A stretch of DNA of 64,000 nucleotides from Vogesella sp. LIG4 (GCF_900090205.1 NZ_LT607802.1:2470554-2534553), one strand, 5' to 3'. Positions 19,714 to 30,479 are shown, numbered from the stretch's first letter. The notes: a model not told the origin generated them from the sequence alone. Numbers and translations: made by a program.

Positions 19714-20883
19714 TTACCGGGTTTCGGCCATCAGCTCGCGGCCGATCAGCCAGCGGCGGATCTCGCTGGTGCCGGCGCCGATCTCGTACAGCTTGGCATC
19801 GCGCAGCAGGCGGCCGGTGCTGTATTCATTGATATAGCCGTTGCCGCCCAGGCACTGGATGGCGTCCAGCGCCATCTGGGTGGCGTTCTCGGCGGCGTAG
19901 AGGATGGCGCCGGCGGCGTCCTTGCGGGTCTGGCGGCCGGATTCGCCGCGGTCCAGCGCCTGGCCTACGGCGTAGACGTAGGCGCGGCTGGCGGACAGCT
20001 TCACGTACATGTCGGCCAGCTTGCCCTGCATCAGCTGGAAGTCGCCGATGCTCTGGCCGAACTGCTTGCGGTCGTTCAGGTAGGGCACTACCACGTCCAT
20101 GCAGCCCTGCATGATGCCCAGCGGACCGGCGGACAGCACCGCGCGTTCGAAGTCCAGGCCGCTCATCAGCACTTTCACGCCATTGCCTTCGCCGCCCAGC
20201 ACGTTTTCTTCCGGCACGAAGCAGTCGTCAAAGAAGATGGGGTAGGTGTTGGAGCCGCGCATGCCCAGCTTGTCCAGCTTGCTGCCGTGGCTGAAGCCGG
20301 CGTAGCCCTTTTCGATGATGAAGGCAGTAATGCCTTTCGGCCCGGCGTTGATGTCGGTCTTGGCGTATACCACCAGGGTGTCGGCGTCGCCGCCATTGGT
20401 GATCCACATCTTGCTGCCGTTGAGCTTGTAGCCGCCGGCCACCTTGTCGGCGCGCAGCTTCATGCTCACCACGTCGGAGCCGGCGTTGGGCTCGGACATG
20501 GCCAGCGCGCCGATGTGCTCGCCGGAGATCAGCTTGGGCAGGTATTTCTGCTTTTGTGCCGCGTTGCCGTTCTTGTAGATCTGGTTCACGCACAGGTTGG
20601 AGTGCGCACCGTAGGAGAGGGCCACCGAGGCGCTGGCGCGGCTGATCTCTTCCATGGCGATCATGTGCGCCAGGTAGCCCATATTGGCGCCACCGTATTC
20701 CTCGCTGACGGTGATGCCCAGGAGGCCCAGGTCGCCGAACTTCTGCCACAGGTCGGCCGGGAACAGGTTGTCGCGGTCGATGTCGGCAGCGCGCGGGGCG
20801 ATCTCGCTCTGGGCGAAGTCGCGCACCGATTCGCGCAGCATGTCGTAGGTTTCACCAAAGTCAAAGCGCAGGCTGCTGTACAT
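19714..20883 (-). CDS. liuA: Isovaleryl-CoA dehydrogenase
   Basis: 389 residues. It oxidises isovaleryl-CoA to 3-methylcrotonyl-CoA with FAD, passing electrons to ETF. The catalytic Glu is in the helix-G position, [18 protein letters not shown], and the usual C-terminal position is replaced by [12 protein letters not shown]. This pattern separates isovaleryl-CoA dehydrogenases from short- and medium-chain enzymes. [15 protein letters not shown] loop ([12 protein letters not shown]) and [13 protein letters not shown] are also present. The start MYSSLRF follows AGGAGA. First structural gene of the liu operon. Confidence 0.95.
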   Translation of the reverse strand: MYSSLRFDFGETYDMLRESVRDFAQSEIAPRAADIDRDNLFPADLWQKFGDLGLLGITVSEEYGGANMGYLAHMIAMEEISRASASVALSYGAHSNLCVNQIYKNGNAAQKQKYLPKLISGEHIGALAMSEPNAGSDVVSMKLRADKVAGGYKLNGSKMWITNGGDADTLVVYAKTDINAGPKGITAFIIEKGYAGFSHGSKLDKLGMRGSNTYPIFFDDCFVPEENVLGGEGNGVKVLMSGLDFERAVLSAGPLGIMQGCMDVVVPYLNDRKQFGQSIGDFQLMQGKLADMYVKLSASRAYVYAVGQALDRGESGRQTRKDAAGAILYAAENATQMALDAIQCLGGNGYINEYSTGRLLRDAKLYEIGAGTSEIRRWLIGRELMAETR

Positions 20884-20971
20884 GTCTCTCTCCTCTGTGC
20901 CCGGCGGGGCGCGGCATATGGCTTCTTGATAGATGCTTTTTGCACCGATGATGCTGTTATGTTGACTTACG

Positions 20972-20990
20972 CTTACGTTAACGTCAATAC
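20972..20990. promoter_or_regulatory. Candidate LiuR operator upstream of liuA
   Basis: TTACGTTAACGTCAA (20973-20987) is built on the perfect palindrome ACGTTAACGT. On the minus strand it starts with TTGACG, a good -35, so LiuR would sit in the liuA promoter in the usual MerR way. The site is about 90 nt before the liuA start. The same core occurs before liuR. Confidence 0.65.
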
Positions 20991-21028
20991 GTAATGGCAA
21001 ACCATCCGCGCGGATGGCATGCGCTGGC

Positions 21029-21430
21029 CTAGCTTGTGGCTTCCTTGCCGGTCATGGTGTCGATTACCTGGCGGCAGTGTTCTTCCAGCGTGTCGATTTC
21101 GGCCAGCACGGCGTCGATGTCCAGGCGCTGCTCTTCCAGCTGCTTCTTGCGGTCGGACAGCAGCTGCAGCAGCTTCAGCGACTGGCTGGCCTCGTCGCGC
21201 GCCAGTTCGTACAGGTCCAGGATCTCGCGGATCTCCGACAGTGCCAGACCAATGCGCTTGCCGCGCAGGATCAGCCGCAGCCGCGCGCGGTCGCGGTGGG
21301 TGAACAGCCGCTGGCGGCCTTCGCGTTGCGGCTCGATCAGGCCCTGTTCCTCGTAGAAGCGGATGGTGCGCAACGTGATGTCGAAATCGCGCGCGAGGTC
21401 GGAAATGGTGAAAAGGCGTTCTTCGCTCAT
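21029..21430 (-). CDS. liuR: MerR-family regulator of branched-chain catabolism
   Basis: 133 residues. MerR winged helix at residues 6-75 ([40 protein letters not shown]), then a coiled-coil dimer helix rich in Leu/Glu and no cysteine-rich metal site. LiuR regulators of this type control leucine/isovalerate genes in many proteobacteria. The gene lies just upstream of liuA on the same strand and is divergent from the acyl-CoA synthetase gene. Confidence 0.93.
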   Translation of the reverse strand: MSEERLFTISDLARDFDITLRTIRFYEEQGLIEPQREGRQRLFTHRDRARLRLILRGKRIGLALSEIREILDLYELARDEASQSLKLLQLLSDRKKQLEEQRLDIDAVLAEIDTLEEHCRQVIDTMTGKEATS

Positions 21431-21497
21431 GGTGCTTCCTGATGTGTTGCGGCGATTGTAGCGTTTTTTGTCGCAGCTGCCCGGCTTGTGCTTGAGC

Positions 21498-21511
21498 TTA
21501 CGTTAACGTAA
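21498..21511. promoter_or_regulatory. Candidate LiuR operator in liuR/acyl-CoA synthetase divergent region
   Basis: TTACGTTAACGTAA is a perfect 14-bp palindrome matching the core of the site before liuA. It lies 68 nt before the liuR start and 53 nt before the divergent synthetase gene, so it could serve both promoters and make liuR self-regulated. Confidence 0.7.
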
Positions 21512-21563
21512 TAGTAAGTTACCGCTCAAAAGACAACAGCATCGCCTGCGGAGAGACCACAAC

Positions 21564-23255
<1,692 letters not shown>

Positions 23256-23274
23256 GCTGTCGTTGATGCCAGTC

Positions 23275-23298
23275 AGCCCCGCCGATGCGGGGCTTTTT
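23275..23298 (+). terminator. Intrinsic terminator after acyl-CoA synthetase
   Basis: AGCCCCGC and GCGGGGCT form an 8-bp stem with a CGAT loop, followed by TTTTT. Confidence 0.9.
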
Positions 23299-23386
23299 CC
23301 TGTCACATGCCACGGGTAAGTTGCCGCTTGCCGACTAAACTTGGCTGATGGGCTACAATGCGCGCCATTCTTGATGGAGATAGATC

Positions 23387-24049
23387 ATGACCCGATTCGA
23401 CGAGGCCGACCTCACCCGCCTGGAAATGCTGCTGACCCCGCTGTCGCAGGCAGGTACCACCATGCGCCCGGACGAAGCGCAGGGCTTCTTCGCTGCGCTG
23501 GCATGCGGCCCGGACAAGCTGGACATCGACACCTGGCTGCCGGAAGTGCTGGGTGACGCCCCGGCCTTCGACAACCCGGAGCACGAAGCCGAAGTGCGCA
23601 GCCTGCTGCAGAAGTTCTACAACGCCACCGCCGACGCGCTGGCTGACGGCGAGCTGCCGGAGCTGGTGCTGTATGAAGAGGAAGAAGGCGAGGAAGCCGA
23701 CTTCCGCCCGTGGTGCAATGCCTTCATGTACGCGCTGGACGTGGTGCCCACCGACTGGTTCGAGGCTGCCGACGACGAGGGTTTCGAAGACCTGCTGATG
23801 CCGGTGATGGCGCTGGGTGGCATGTTCGATGGCGAAGACGGCGAGGCTGCTCTGCTGCAGTTCGGCGAGGCCGAAATCAACGGCTTCAAGGGCGAGTTCG
23901 AGGATGCGCTGCTGGCGGTGTACAACTACTGGCGCGCCAAGGAGCAGGCACCGGTAACCGTGCGCCGCGACGGCGACAAGGTTGGCCGCAACGACCCGTG
24001 CCCGTGCGGCAGCGGCAAGAAGTACAAGGCCTGCCACGGCCGTAACTGA
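23387..24049 (+). CDS. UPF0149 (YecA/YgfB) family protein with SEC-C zinc motif
   Basis: 220 residues. Residues 1-190 are the acidic UPF0149 domain ([20 protein letters not shown], then [20 protein letters not shown]). The C-terminus is a SEC-C zinc-binding motif, [19 protein letters not shown], like that of SecA and E. coli YecA. The function of this family is not firmly known; binding to ribosomes or chaperone roles have been proposed for YecA. GGAG precedes the ATG. A 10-mer copy (23981-23990) sits at the junction with the SEC-C motif. Confidence 0.9.
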   Translation: MTRFDEADLTRLEMLLTPLSQAGTTMRPDEAQGFFAALACGPDKLDIDTWLPEVLGDAPAFDNPEHEAEVRSLLQKFYNATADALADGELPELVLYEEEEGEEADFRPWCNAFMYALDVVPTDWFEAADDEGFEDLLMPVMALGGMFDGEDGEAALLQFGEAEINGFKGEFEDALLAVYNYWRAKEQAPVTVRRDGDKVGRNDPCPCGSGKKYKACHGRN

Positions 24050-24187
24050 GCGGTGGCCGCTTGCGGCCAACCCAGTCACAAACCCCGTGTGTGGCTGCAG
24101 CGAGGTACTTCGCTCCGCTGCTACCGGACCCGGCAAAGCCGAGCCGCGCCAGAAAGGTGATGGCATCCGCAGCCCTGCTGTTTTCAT

Positions 24188-24249
24188 GACAAGCCCTTCT
24201 GGCTTGTCCATGGTCACAAACCCCGTGCCCTGGCACGGGGTTTGTTTTT
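24188..24249 (+). terminator. Hairpin plus strong intrinsic terminator
   Basis: GACAAGCC and GGCTTGTC form a hairpin at about 24188-24209. It is followed by CAAACCCCGTGCC and GGCACGGGGTTTG (24217-24244) with TTTTT after it. The block TCACAAACCCCGTG also occurs at about 24074-24087, so part of this 236-nt gap is repeated. Together they would end transcription from the UPF0149 gene. Confidence 0.85.
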
Positions 24250-24285
24250 GCCGGCTACACTCAGAACGTAACCGGGAGAAGCATC

Positions 24286-24615
24286 ATGAGGCTGGGGCTG
24301 GAGGAAATGCTGCAGCTGCTGCAGGAGGTGGAGCGCGGCGATCCGCTGGATTTCGCCGACCTGCCGATGGACGAGGATGAACTGCGCCGGCTGGTGATGG
24401 CCGACCTGCTGCAGCGCGACGAGCAACTGCAGGCCGAGGCCAGCCCGGAGGAGTGCCAGCTTATCTATATGCTGTCCACCGCGCGGCTGGTGCTGGAGAA
24501 CATGTTGCTGCACCTGCGGTTGATGCGGCTGGAACAGCCGGAGGGCACCGCCGAGGCGCAGCTGAAGTCGGTGCTGCGCCGGCTGCGTGGCGATGAAGAC
24601 GATAGCCAGGGCTAG
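24286..24615 (+). CDS. Small acidic hypothetical protein
   Basis: 109 residues, rich in Leu, Glu and Asp, predicted mostly helical (MRLGLEEMLQLLQEVERGDP, LVLENMLLHLRLMRLEQPEG). GGGAGA stands before the ATG, and terminators flank the gene on both sides, so it is its own transcription unit. No family recognised; soluble, possibly a protein-interaction module. Confidence 0.72.
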   Translation: MRLGLEEMLQLLQEVERGDPLDFADLPMDEDELRRLVMADLLQRDEQLQAEASPEECQLIYMLSTARLVLENMLLHLRLMRLEQPEGTAEAQLKSVLRRLRGDEDDSQG

Positions 24616-24665
24616 GGCGGGTTGGATGCAGGCCATACCCGCGCAAGCAAGTGGCCGGACACGAA

Positions 24666-24689
24666 AAACGGCGCCGTCAGGCGCCGTTT
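24666..24689. terminator. Bidirectional terminator between convergent genes
   Basis: AAACGGCGCC and GGCGCCGTTT make a 10-bp stem with a GTCA loop between the small acidic gene (+) and the acyl-CoA dehydrogenase (-). There is an A-run on the left and TTT on the right. Confidence 0.8.
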
Positions 24690-24720
24690 CCCCTTACCAG
24701 CCGGCTGGAGCCGGCATCGC

Positions 24721-26505
24721 TCAGAACGCGAAGTGCTCGTCCTCCAGCGCCATCAGCGGCTGCGCGCCGGACTTGATGCTCACCTTCAGTGCTTCCACTT
24801 CCGGCAGCAGCTTGGCGTAGTAGAAGCGGGCGGTGGTGATCTTGGCCTGGTAGAAAGCATCACCGCCGGTTTCCAGCCTGGCGTAGGCCACTTCCGCCAT
24901 GCGCGCCCACAGCCAGGCATAGGTCAGGTGACCGACCAGGCGCAGATAGTCGGTGGCAGCGGCGCCGGCGGCATCGCGATCCTGCATCGAGGCCATGCCC
25001 ACGCCCATGGTGATGTCGCCCACTTCCTTCAGCAGCTTGGCCAGCGGGCCGACGAACTCGGCCAACTGCGCGTTGCCCTCGTTGGCCTGGCAGAACTTGT
25101 GGATCTGCTTGCTGAACTTGCGCAGCTTGGCGCCCTGGTCCAGCAGCACCTTGCGGCCCAGGAGGTCGATGGCCTGGATGCCGTTGGTGCCTTCGTAGAT
25201 CTGCGAGATGCGGCAGTCGCGCACCAGCTGCTCCATGCCCCATTCGCGGATGAAGCCGTGGCCGCCGAATACCTGCATGCCAAGGTTGGCCGCAGTGTAG
25301 CCGTTGTCGGTCATGAAGGCCTTGGCCACCGGGGTAAGCAGCGCCACCAGGTCGGCGGCATCCTGCCGTGCCTCGGCATCCGGGTGCTTGTCTTCGATAT
25401 CCAGCTGCAGCGCCAGCATCGCCGACAGCGCGCGGCCGGCCTCGGTGTAGGCCTTCTGCGTCAGCAGCATGCGGCGCACGTCCGGGTGCACGATGATGGG
25501 GTCGGCCGGTTTTTCCGGGAACTTCGCCCCGGCCAGCGCGCGCATCTGCAGGCGTTCGCGGGCGTAGGCCAGCGCGCCCTGGTAGGACGCCTCGCCAATG
25601 CCCAGGCCCTGCATGCCGCAGCCCAGGCGCGCGGCGTTCATCATGGTGAACATGCAGGCCAGGCCCTTGTTCGCCTCGCCGATCAGCCAGCCCTGGGCGC
25701 CGTCGAGGTTGATCACCGCGGTGGCGTTGGCCTTGATGCCCATCTTGTGTTCCAGGCTGCCGCAGTACACGCTGTTGCGGCTACCGTCCTGGTGGAACTT
25801 GGGCACGATGAACAGCGAGATGCCTTTTACGTCCCTGGGCGCATCCGGCAGGCGCGCCAGCACCAGGTGGATGATGTTGTCGGACATGTCGTGCTCGCCG
25901 GCGGAGATGAAGATCTTGGTGCCGGTGATATTGTAGCTGCCGTCCGCGTTCGGTTCGGCGCGGGTCTTCAGCAGACCCAGATCGGTGCCGCAGTGCGGCT
26001 CGGTCAGGCACATGGTGCCGGTCCAGCTGCCGTCCACCAGGCGCGGCAGGTAGGTGGCCTTCTGCTCATCGCTGCCGTGAGCGTGGATGGCGGAGTAGGC
26101 GCCGTGCGACAGCCCCGGGTACATCGACCACGCCACGTTGGCCGCACACTGCATTTCCATCACCGGGAAGGCCAGCGATTTGGGCATGCCCTGGCCGCCG
26201 TAGGCCGGGTCGCAGTCCAGCGCCGGGAAGCCCAGCTCGCAATACTGCTGGTAGGCCTGCTTGAAGCCGGTCGGTGTGGTTACCGATTTGGTGGCCGGGT
26301 CGAACTGGCAGCCTTCTTCGTCGGCCTGGCGGTTCAGCGGTGCCAGTTCTTGCTGGCAGAACTGGGCGGCGGCTTCCAGGTAGGAAGTGAAGATGTCCTG
26401 GCTGGCCTCTTCGTAACCCGGCAGCGAGGGCAGTACTTCCTGAACTTTGATCAGCTCGTTGAGGACAAAATCAAAATCGCGCAGCGGTGCTTGGTAAGCA
26501 GGCAT
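24721..26505 (-). CDS. Acyl-CoA dehydrogenase (large, DmdC/FadE-like, C-terminal extension)
   Basis: About 594 residues. The N-terminal half and centre hold the dehydrogenase fold (CLTEPHCGTDLGLLKTRAEP for the FAD loop; QVFGGHGFIREWGMEQLVRD, then ISQIYEGTNGIQAIDL with the catalytic Glu). The C-terminal 130 residues are the extra domain seen in DmdC-type enzymes. It probably oxidises straight-chain fatty acyl-CoA. Two adjacent ATGs compete; the second (26505) has the better spacing from GGAG. Upstream is a palindrome resembling a PsrA site. Two 10-mer copies lie inside. Confidence 0.9.
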   Translation of the reverse strand: MPAYQAPLRDFDFVLNELIKVQEVLPSLPGYEEASQDIFTSYLEAAAQFCQQELAPLNRQADEEGCQFDPATKSVTTPTGFKQAYQQYCELGFPALDCDPAYGGQGMPKSLAFPVMEMQCAANVAWSMYPGLSHGAYSAIHAHGSDEQKATYLPRLVDGSWTGTMCLTEPHCGTDLGLLKTRAEPNADGSYNITGTKIFISAGEHDMSDNIIHLVLARLPDAPRDVKGISLFIVPKFHQDGSRNSVYCGSLEHKMGIKANATAVINLDGAQGWLIGEANKGLACMFTMMNAARLGCGMQGLGIGEASYQGALAYARERLQMRALAGAKFPEKPADPIIVHPDVRRMLLTQKAYTEAGRALSAMLALQLDIEDKHPDAEARQDAADLVALLTPVAKAFMTDNGYTAANLGMQVFGGHGFIREWGMEQLVRDCRISQIYEGTNGIQAIDLLGRKVLLDQGAKLRKFSKQIHKFCQANEGNAQLAEFVGPLAKLLKEVGDITMGVGMASMQDRDAAGAAATDYLRLVGHLTYAWLWARMAEVAYARLETGGDAFYQAKITTARFYYAKLLPEVEALKVSIKSGAQPLMALEDEHFAF

Positions 26506-26602
26506 CATGGTCTCCGTTGTTGGTGCGCGGCCCGGCGTATGGCCGGGTCGGGTTTCCTCGTGTTGGCCGGGTGGGCGGCCCTCTACTCTGCTCGTCGGGC
26601 AG

Positions 26603-26627
26603 ATTTAAATCAAACGACTGTTTAAAT
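26603..26627. promoter_or_regulatory. Candidate PsrA/FadR-type operator
   Basis: ATTTAAA (26603-26609) and TTTAAAT (26621-26627) flank CAAACGACTGTTTA, which fits the CAAAC-N4-GTTT form described for PsrA-like TetR regulators of fatty-acid oxidation. It is about 100 nt upstream of the acyl-CoA dehydrogenase start and 55 nt before the DUF2062 gene. Confidence 0.5.
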
Positions 26628-26681
26628 TATTCTGTGCGATTTGGCAACTCTCTTTTCTGAACGCAAGTCACAGGAGATGGC

Positions 26682-27254
26682 ATGGCACGGTTGAAACGCT
26701 GGGTGCGCGGCAAGATGGGCATTGCCCACGGTTGGCTGCAGACGCCGGCGCTGCGCTTTGTGCGCCCTTATCTCGACCAGCCGCGGCTATGGAGCGTGCA
26801 GCGCCGCAATGTGGCGCGCGCGGTGGCGGTGGGCATGTTTTCCGGGCTGATGCCCGGGCCGACGCAGATGCTTACCGCCGGGCTGCTGGCGTTGCTTTTC
26901 CGCATCAACCTGCCGGTGGCGCTGATCTGCACGCTGTACACCAATCCGTTCACCTATCTGCCGCTGTACTTCCTGGCTTTTCGGCTAGGGGAGCGCTTAC
27001 TTGGGCAGGCGGTGCCGGCTACAATGCCGCAGATGCCGGAAGGCGCCTGGCATGACCTCGCCCTGTGGGGGCCGCAGCTGCTGCACTGGCTGCGCGAGTA
27101 CGGTACCCCGCTGTTGCTGGGCGTGCCGGTACTGGGGCTGATACTGGCGGCTCTGGGCTACGGCGCGGTCATGCTCGGCTGGCGTCTTGTGGTACGTCAC
27201 CATTGGCAACAGCGAAAGACTCAGCGTGGATCTCACAGAAAAAACTCTCAGTAG
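26682..27254 (+). CDS. DUF2062 inner-membrane protein
   Basis: 190 residues. The DUF2062 core is at about residues 40-165, with NVARAVAVGMFSGLMPGPTQ, INLPVALICTLYTNPFTYLP and hydrophobic segments around 63-80, 85-105 and 140-165. The N- and C-termini are basic and probably cytoplasmic. Function of the family is not established. Its 3' end overlaps the proposed NUDIX start, so the two are translated together. Confidence 0.85.
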   Translation: MARLKRWVRGKMGIAHGWLQTPALRFVRPYLDQPRLWSVQRRNVARAVAVGMFSGLMPGPTQMLTAGLLALLFRINLPVALICTLYTNPFTYLPLYFLAFRLGERLLGQAVPATMPQMPEGAWHDLALWGPQLLHWLREYGTPLLLGVPVLGLILAALGYGAVMLGWRLVVRHHWQQRKTQRGSHRKNSQ

Positions 27255-27783
27255 CGAACAGGTATTTCAGGGCGGCTTCATCCAGGTGAGCCGCGACCAG
27301 GTGAGCCTGCCGGATGGCAGTACGGCATTTCGCGAGTTCATCCGCCACCCCGGCGCCGCCGCGGTGCTGGCGCTGACCGACGATGGCCAGCTGGTGATGG
27401 AGCGGCAGTACCGCTACCCGGCCGGGCGCGAGTTCCTGGAGATTCCGGCTGGCAAGCTGGACCCGGCGGAGCATCCGCACGACACCGCCCGGCGCGAGCT
27501 GCTGGAAGAAACCGGCTATGCTGCACAACAATGGCATTATCTTGGCAAGGCCTGGCCGTGCATCGGCTATGCCGACGAAGTGATCCACTACTACCTGGCC
27601 ACCGGCCTGCGGCTGCAGGCGCGCCAGCTGGACGAGGGCGAGTTCCTGGAAGTGCAGCTGCTGCCGGTGGCGGATGTGCAGCAGATGGCGCTGAGCGGGG
27701 AGATCGCGGACAGCAAGACCATTGTCGGCCTGCACTGGTTGGCCGCATGGCAACAGGGGAAGCTCGCTGGTGAAACCGTTTGA
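27226..27783 (+). CDS. nudF: ADP-ribose pyrophosphatase (NUDIX hydrolase)
   Basis: 185 residues from the proposed GTG. The NUDIX box is complete: G, then E after five residues, then RELLEETGY, at about residues 77-99. Before it comes the NudF-type YRYPAGREFLEIPAGKLDP. It hydrolyses ADP-ribose to AMP and ribose phosphate. No in-frame ATG is available upstream; the GTG gives the N-terminus VDLTEKTLSSEQVFQG, as expected for this family, but its ribosome site is weak. It overlaps DUF2062 by 29 nt and PilZ by 14 nt. Confidence 0.86.
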   Translation: MDLTEKTLSSEQVFQGGFIQVSRDQVSLPDGSTAFREFIRHPGAAAVLALTDDGQLVMERQYRYPAGREFLEIPAGKLDPAEHPHDTARRELLEETGYAAQQWHYLGKAWPCIGYADEVIHYYLATGLRLQARQLDEGEFLEVQLLPVADVQQMALSGEIADSKTIVGLHWLAAWQQGKLAGETV

Positions 27784-28090
27784 CAGCCACTACCAGGATC
27801 GCCGTGTCGGCCGGCGCATGCGCATGGGCTGCCGCACCAAGTTCAAGTCGCTGCACACCGGCGAGACGCACTATGGCGAGTGCGTGGACTTGTCGGTGGA
27901 TGGCATGGCGATACGCTGCTCCTACGTGCCGCAGCATGGCGAAAAACTGGAAGTGGTGGTGATCGTGCCCGGTGTCGGCAGTGTGCCGATGCGCCCGCTG
28001 GAGGCCACGGTAGAGGTGCGACGCTGCAACGAAGTGGAGCGCGGCAAGCTGTACGAGATCGGCGTGCGCATCCTGCAGCGCCGCGCTTAG
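27770..28090 (+). CDS. PilZ-domain protein (c-di-GMP binding)
   Basis: 106 residues. The two c-di-GMP contacts of PilZ are visible: an RxxxR-type segment in DRRVGRRMRM near residues 9-18 and CVDLSVDGMAIRC near residues 37-49 (the D/NxSxxG motif). Start is the GTG giving MKPFDSHYQD after AGGGGAAG; an internal ATG is possible. It likely reads the signal made by GGDEF proteins such as that at 5215 and may affect pili or flagella. It is the last gene of the three-gene unit. Confidence 0.85.
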   Translation: MKPFDSHYQDRRVGRRMRMGCRTKFKSLHTGETHYGECVDLSVDGMAIRCSYVPQHGEKLEVVVIVPGVGSVPMRPLEATVEVRRCNEVERGKLYEIGVRILQRRA

Positions 28091-28114
28091 TAGTGGAATT
28101 GATAAATGCATATT

Positions 28115-28142
28115 AAAAAAGCCGTCTTAATGACGGCTTTTT
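28115..28142 (+). terminator. Intrinsic terminator after PilZ gene
   Basis: AAAAAAGCCGTC and GACGGCTTTTT with a TTAAT loop, ending in a T-run. Confidence 0.93.
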
Positions 28143-28283
28143 CTTACTTGCACTTTTTTTGCTGTGCTATACCCAAACAAAGAACAGCTTTCCCGCGACA
28201 GCTGACAACTTGGCAAGGGGGATCTGGCACGGCAATCACGCTTCTGCCAGGGTCTCGTTTGCCTCCACCAGGAGGGTGACGCC

Positions 28284-30212
28284 ATGACCCCAGACATCTT
28301 CAGTCACTACGCTTCCCGTTACGACCGCACCCGCGAAGAGGAATACACCATTCAGGAGTTCCTCGAGTTGTGCAAGCGCGACCCGATGACCTACGCCTCG
28401 CCCGCCGAACGCATGCTGATGGCCATTGGCGAGCCGGAGATGATCGACACCCGCCATGATTCCCGCCTGTCGCGCATCTTCAGCAACAAGATGATCCGCG
28501 TCTACCCGGCCTTCCGCGACTTCTTCGGCATGGAAGAAGCCATTGAACAGGTGGTGGCCTACTTCCGCCACGCCGCGCAGGGCCTGGAAGAGAAGAAGCA
28601 GATCCTCTACCTGCTGGGCCCGGTGGGTGGCGGCAAGTCGTCGATTGCCGAAAAACTGAAGGAGTTGATGGAACGGGTGCCGTTCTATTGCATCAAGGGC
28701 AGCCCGGTAAACGAGTCGCCGCTGGGGCTGTTCAATTACGACGAGGACGGCGCGCTGCTGGAAGACCAGTACGGCATTCCGCGCCGCTACCTGCGCGCCA
28801 TCCCCAGCCCGTGGGCGGTGAAGCGCCTGCACGAGTTCAATGGCGACATCAGCCAGTTCCGCGTGGTGAAGCGCTACCCGTCGGTGCTCAAGCAGATCGC
28901 GGTATCCAAGACCGAGCCGGGCGACGAGAACAACCAGGACATCAGCTCGCTGGTAGGCAAGGTGGACATCCGCAAACTGGAAAGCTACGCCCAGGACGAC
29001 CCGGACGCCTACAGCTACTCCGGCGGCCTGTGCCTGGCCAACCAGGGCCTGCTGGAATTCGTGGAGATGTTCAAGGCGCCGATCAAGGTGCTGCACCCGC
29101 TGCTGACCGCCACCCAGGAAGGCAACTTCAAGGGCACGGAAGGCTTCGGCGCGATTCCCTTTGACGGCATCATCCTGGCGCACTCCAACGAGAGTGAATG
29201 GAAGCAGTTCCGCAACAACAAGAACAATGAAGCCTTCCTCGACCGTATCTACATCGTCAAGGTGCCGTACTGCCTGCGGGTGACGGAAGAGATCAAGATC
29301 TACGACAAGCTGCTGCGCAACTCCTCGCTGTCCGGCTCGCCATGCGCCCCAGGCACGCTGAAGATGATGGGGCAGTTCGCGGTGCTGTCGCGGCTGAAAG
29401 ACCCGGAAAACTCCAGCCTGTACAGCAAGATGCAGGTGTACGACGGCGAGAACCTGAAGGACACCGACCCGAAAGCCAAGTCGCTGCAGGAATACCGCGA
29501 CTTTGCCGGCGTGGATGAGGGCATGAACGGGCTTTCCACCCGCTTCGCCTACAAGATCCTGTCCAAGGTGTTCAACTTCGACCACACCGAAGTGGCCGCC
29601 AACCCGGTGCACCTGCTGTACGTACTGGAGCAGCAGGTGGAGCGCGAGCAGTTCCCGGCCGAGCAGGAACAGAAGTACCTGACCTTCATCAAGGAGTACC
29701 TGGCACCCAAGTATGTGGAGTTCATCGGCAAGGAGATTCAGACCGCCTACCTGGAAAGCTACAGCGAGTACGGGCAGAACATCTTCGATCGCTACGTGAC
29801 CTTCGCCGACTTCTGGATTCAGGATCAGGAGTACCGCGACCCGGACACTGGCGAGAGCTTCGACCGCACGGCGCTGAATGCCGAGCTGGAGAAGATCGAG
29901 AAACCGGCCGGCATCTCGAACCCGAAGGACTTCCGCAACGAGATCGTCAACTTCGTACTGCGCGCGCGCGCCAACAACGCCGGCAAGAACCCGCTGTGGA
30001 CCAGCTATGAAAAGCTGCGCACCGTGATCGAGAAGAAAATGTTCTCCAACACGGAAGAGCTGCTGCCGGTGATCAGCTTCAATGCCAAGGCCAGCACCGA
30101 CGAAGCCAAGAAACACGAAGACTTCGTCAACCGCATGGTAACCAAGGGCTACACGCCCAAGCAGGTGCGGCTGCTGTGCGAATGGTACCTGCGGGTGCGC
30201 AAATCCTCGTAG
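28284..30212 (+). CDS. prkA: PrkA-family serine protein kinase (YeaG)
   Basis: 642 residues, full length for the family. The N-terminal AAA-like domain has a P-loop, GPVGGGKSSIAEKL, at about residues 111-124. The C-terminal part carries the PrkA kinase-like region (RFAYKILSKVFNFDHTEVAA). It acts in the cytosol in starvation and stress responses, usually with YeaH and SpoVR/YcgB, which follow here. AGGAGG precedes the ATG. In E. coli yeaG-yeaH is under nitrogen and stationary-phase control; I see no convincing sigma-54 site here. Confidence 0.95.
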   Translation: MTPDIFSHYASRYDRTREEEYTIQEFLELCKRDPMTYASPAERMLMAIGEPEMIDTRHDSRLSRIFSNKMIRVYPAFRDFFGMEEAIEQVVAYFRHAAQGLEEKKQILYLLGPVGGGKSSIAEKLKELMERVPFYCIKGSPVNESPLGLFNYDEDGALLEDQYGIPRRYLRAIPSPWAVKRLHEFNGDISQFRVVKRYPSVLKQIAVSKTEPGDENNQDISSLVGKVDIRKLESYAQDDPDAYSYSGGLCLANQGLLEFVEMFKAPIKVLHPLLTATQEGNFKGTEGFGAIPFDGIILAHSNESEWKQFRNNKNNEAFLDRIYIVKVPYCLRVTEEIKIYDKLLRNSSLSGSPCAPGTLKMMGQFAVLSRLKDPENSSLYSKMQVYDGENLKDTDPKAKSLQEYRDFAGVDEGMNGLSTRFAYKILSKVFNFDHTEVAANPVHLLYVLEQQVEREQFPAEQEQKYLTFIKEYLAPKYVEFIGKEIQTAYLESYSEYGQNIFDRYVTFADFWIQDQEYRDPDTGESFDRTALNAELEKIEKPAGISNPKDFRNEIVNFVLRARANNAGKNPLWTSYEKLRTVIEKKMFSNTEELLPVISFNAKASTDEAKKHEDFVNRMVTKGYTPKQVRLLCEWYLRVRKSS

Positions 30213-30358
30213 TTAACGGGGAGGATTGGGGGCAAGCCACTTCGCTGAGCGCAAGGGCTTGGGTGTAAAAATGGAAAGGCTGCCGATTCAACACCGGACA
30301 GGAGCGGCCCGGCGGTGCCGGGCCCGGCAGAACCTGTAAAAGTATTGCACTGGCAGCC

Positions 30359-30378
30359 GTTGGCCGCATGCGGCCAAC
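30359..30378. repeat. Back-to-back pair of the overrepresented 10-mer
   Basis: GTTGGCCGCATGCGGCCAAC is a perfect 20-bp palindrome with the two copies in the order opposite to the pairs at 9528, 16289 and 60342. It lies in the 267-nt prkA-yeaH gap. A second hairpin of GGCGGGTGCCTGG type follows at about 30384-30417. Nothing else is recognisable in this gap. Confidence 0.88.
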
Positions 30379-30479
30379 CCTGCCGGCGGGTGCCTGGCCT
30401 GCCACCAGGCGCCCGCCGTGCCCATCCTGCCGCCGTGTCAGCCAGGCGACAGGCCAACGACAGGCTTTAGGAGACAAGC

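Noticed and set aside
28225..28241. Sigma-54 promoter before prkA (TGGCACGGCAATCACG)
   Set aside because: The -24 half is good but the -12 half lacks the needed GC, so it does not meet the consensus.
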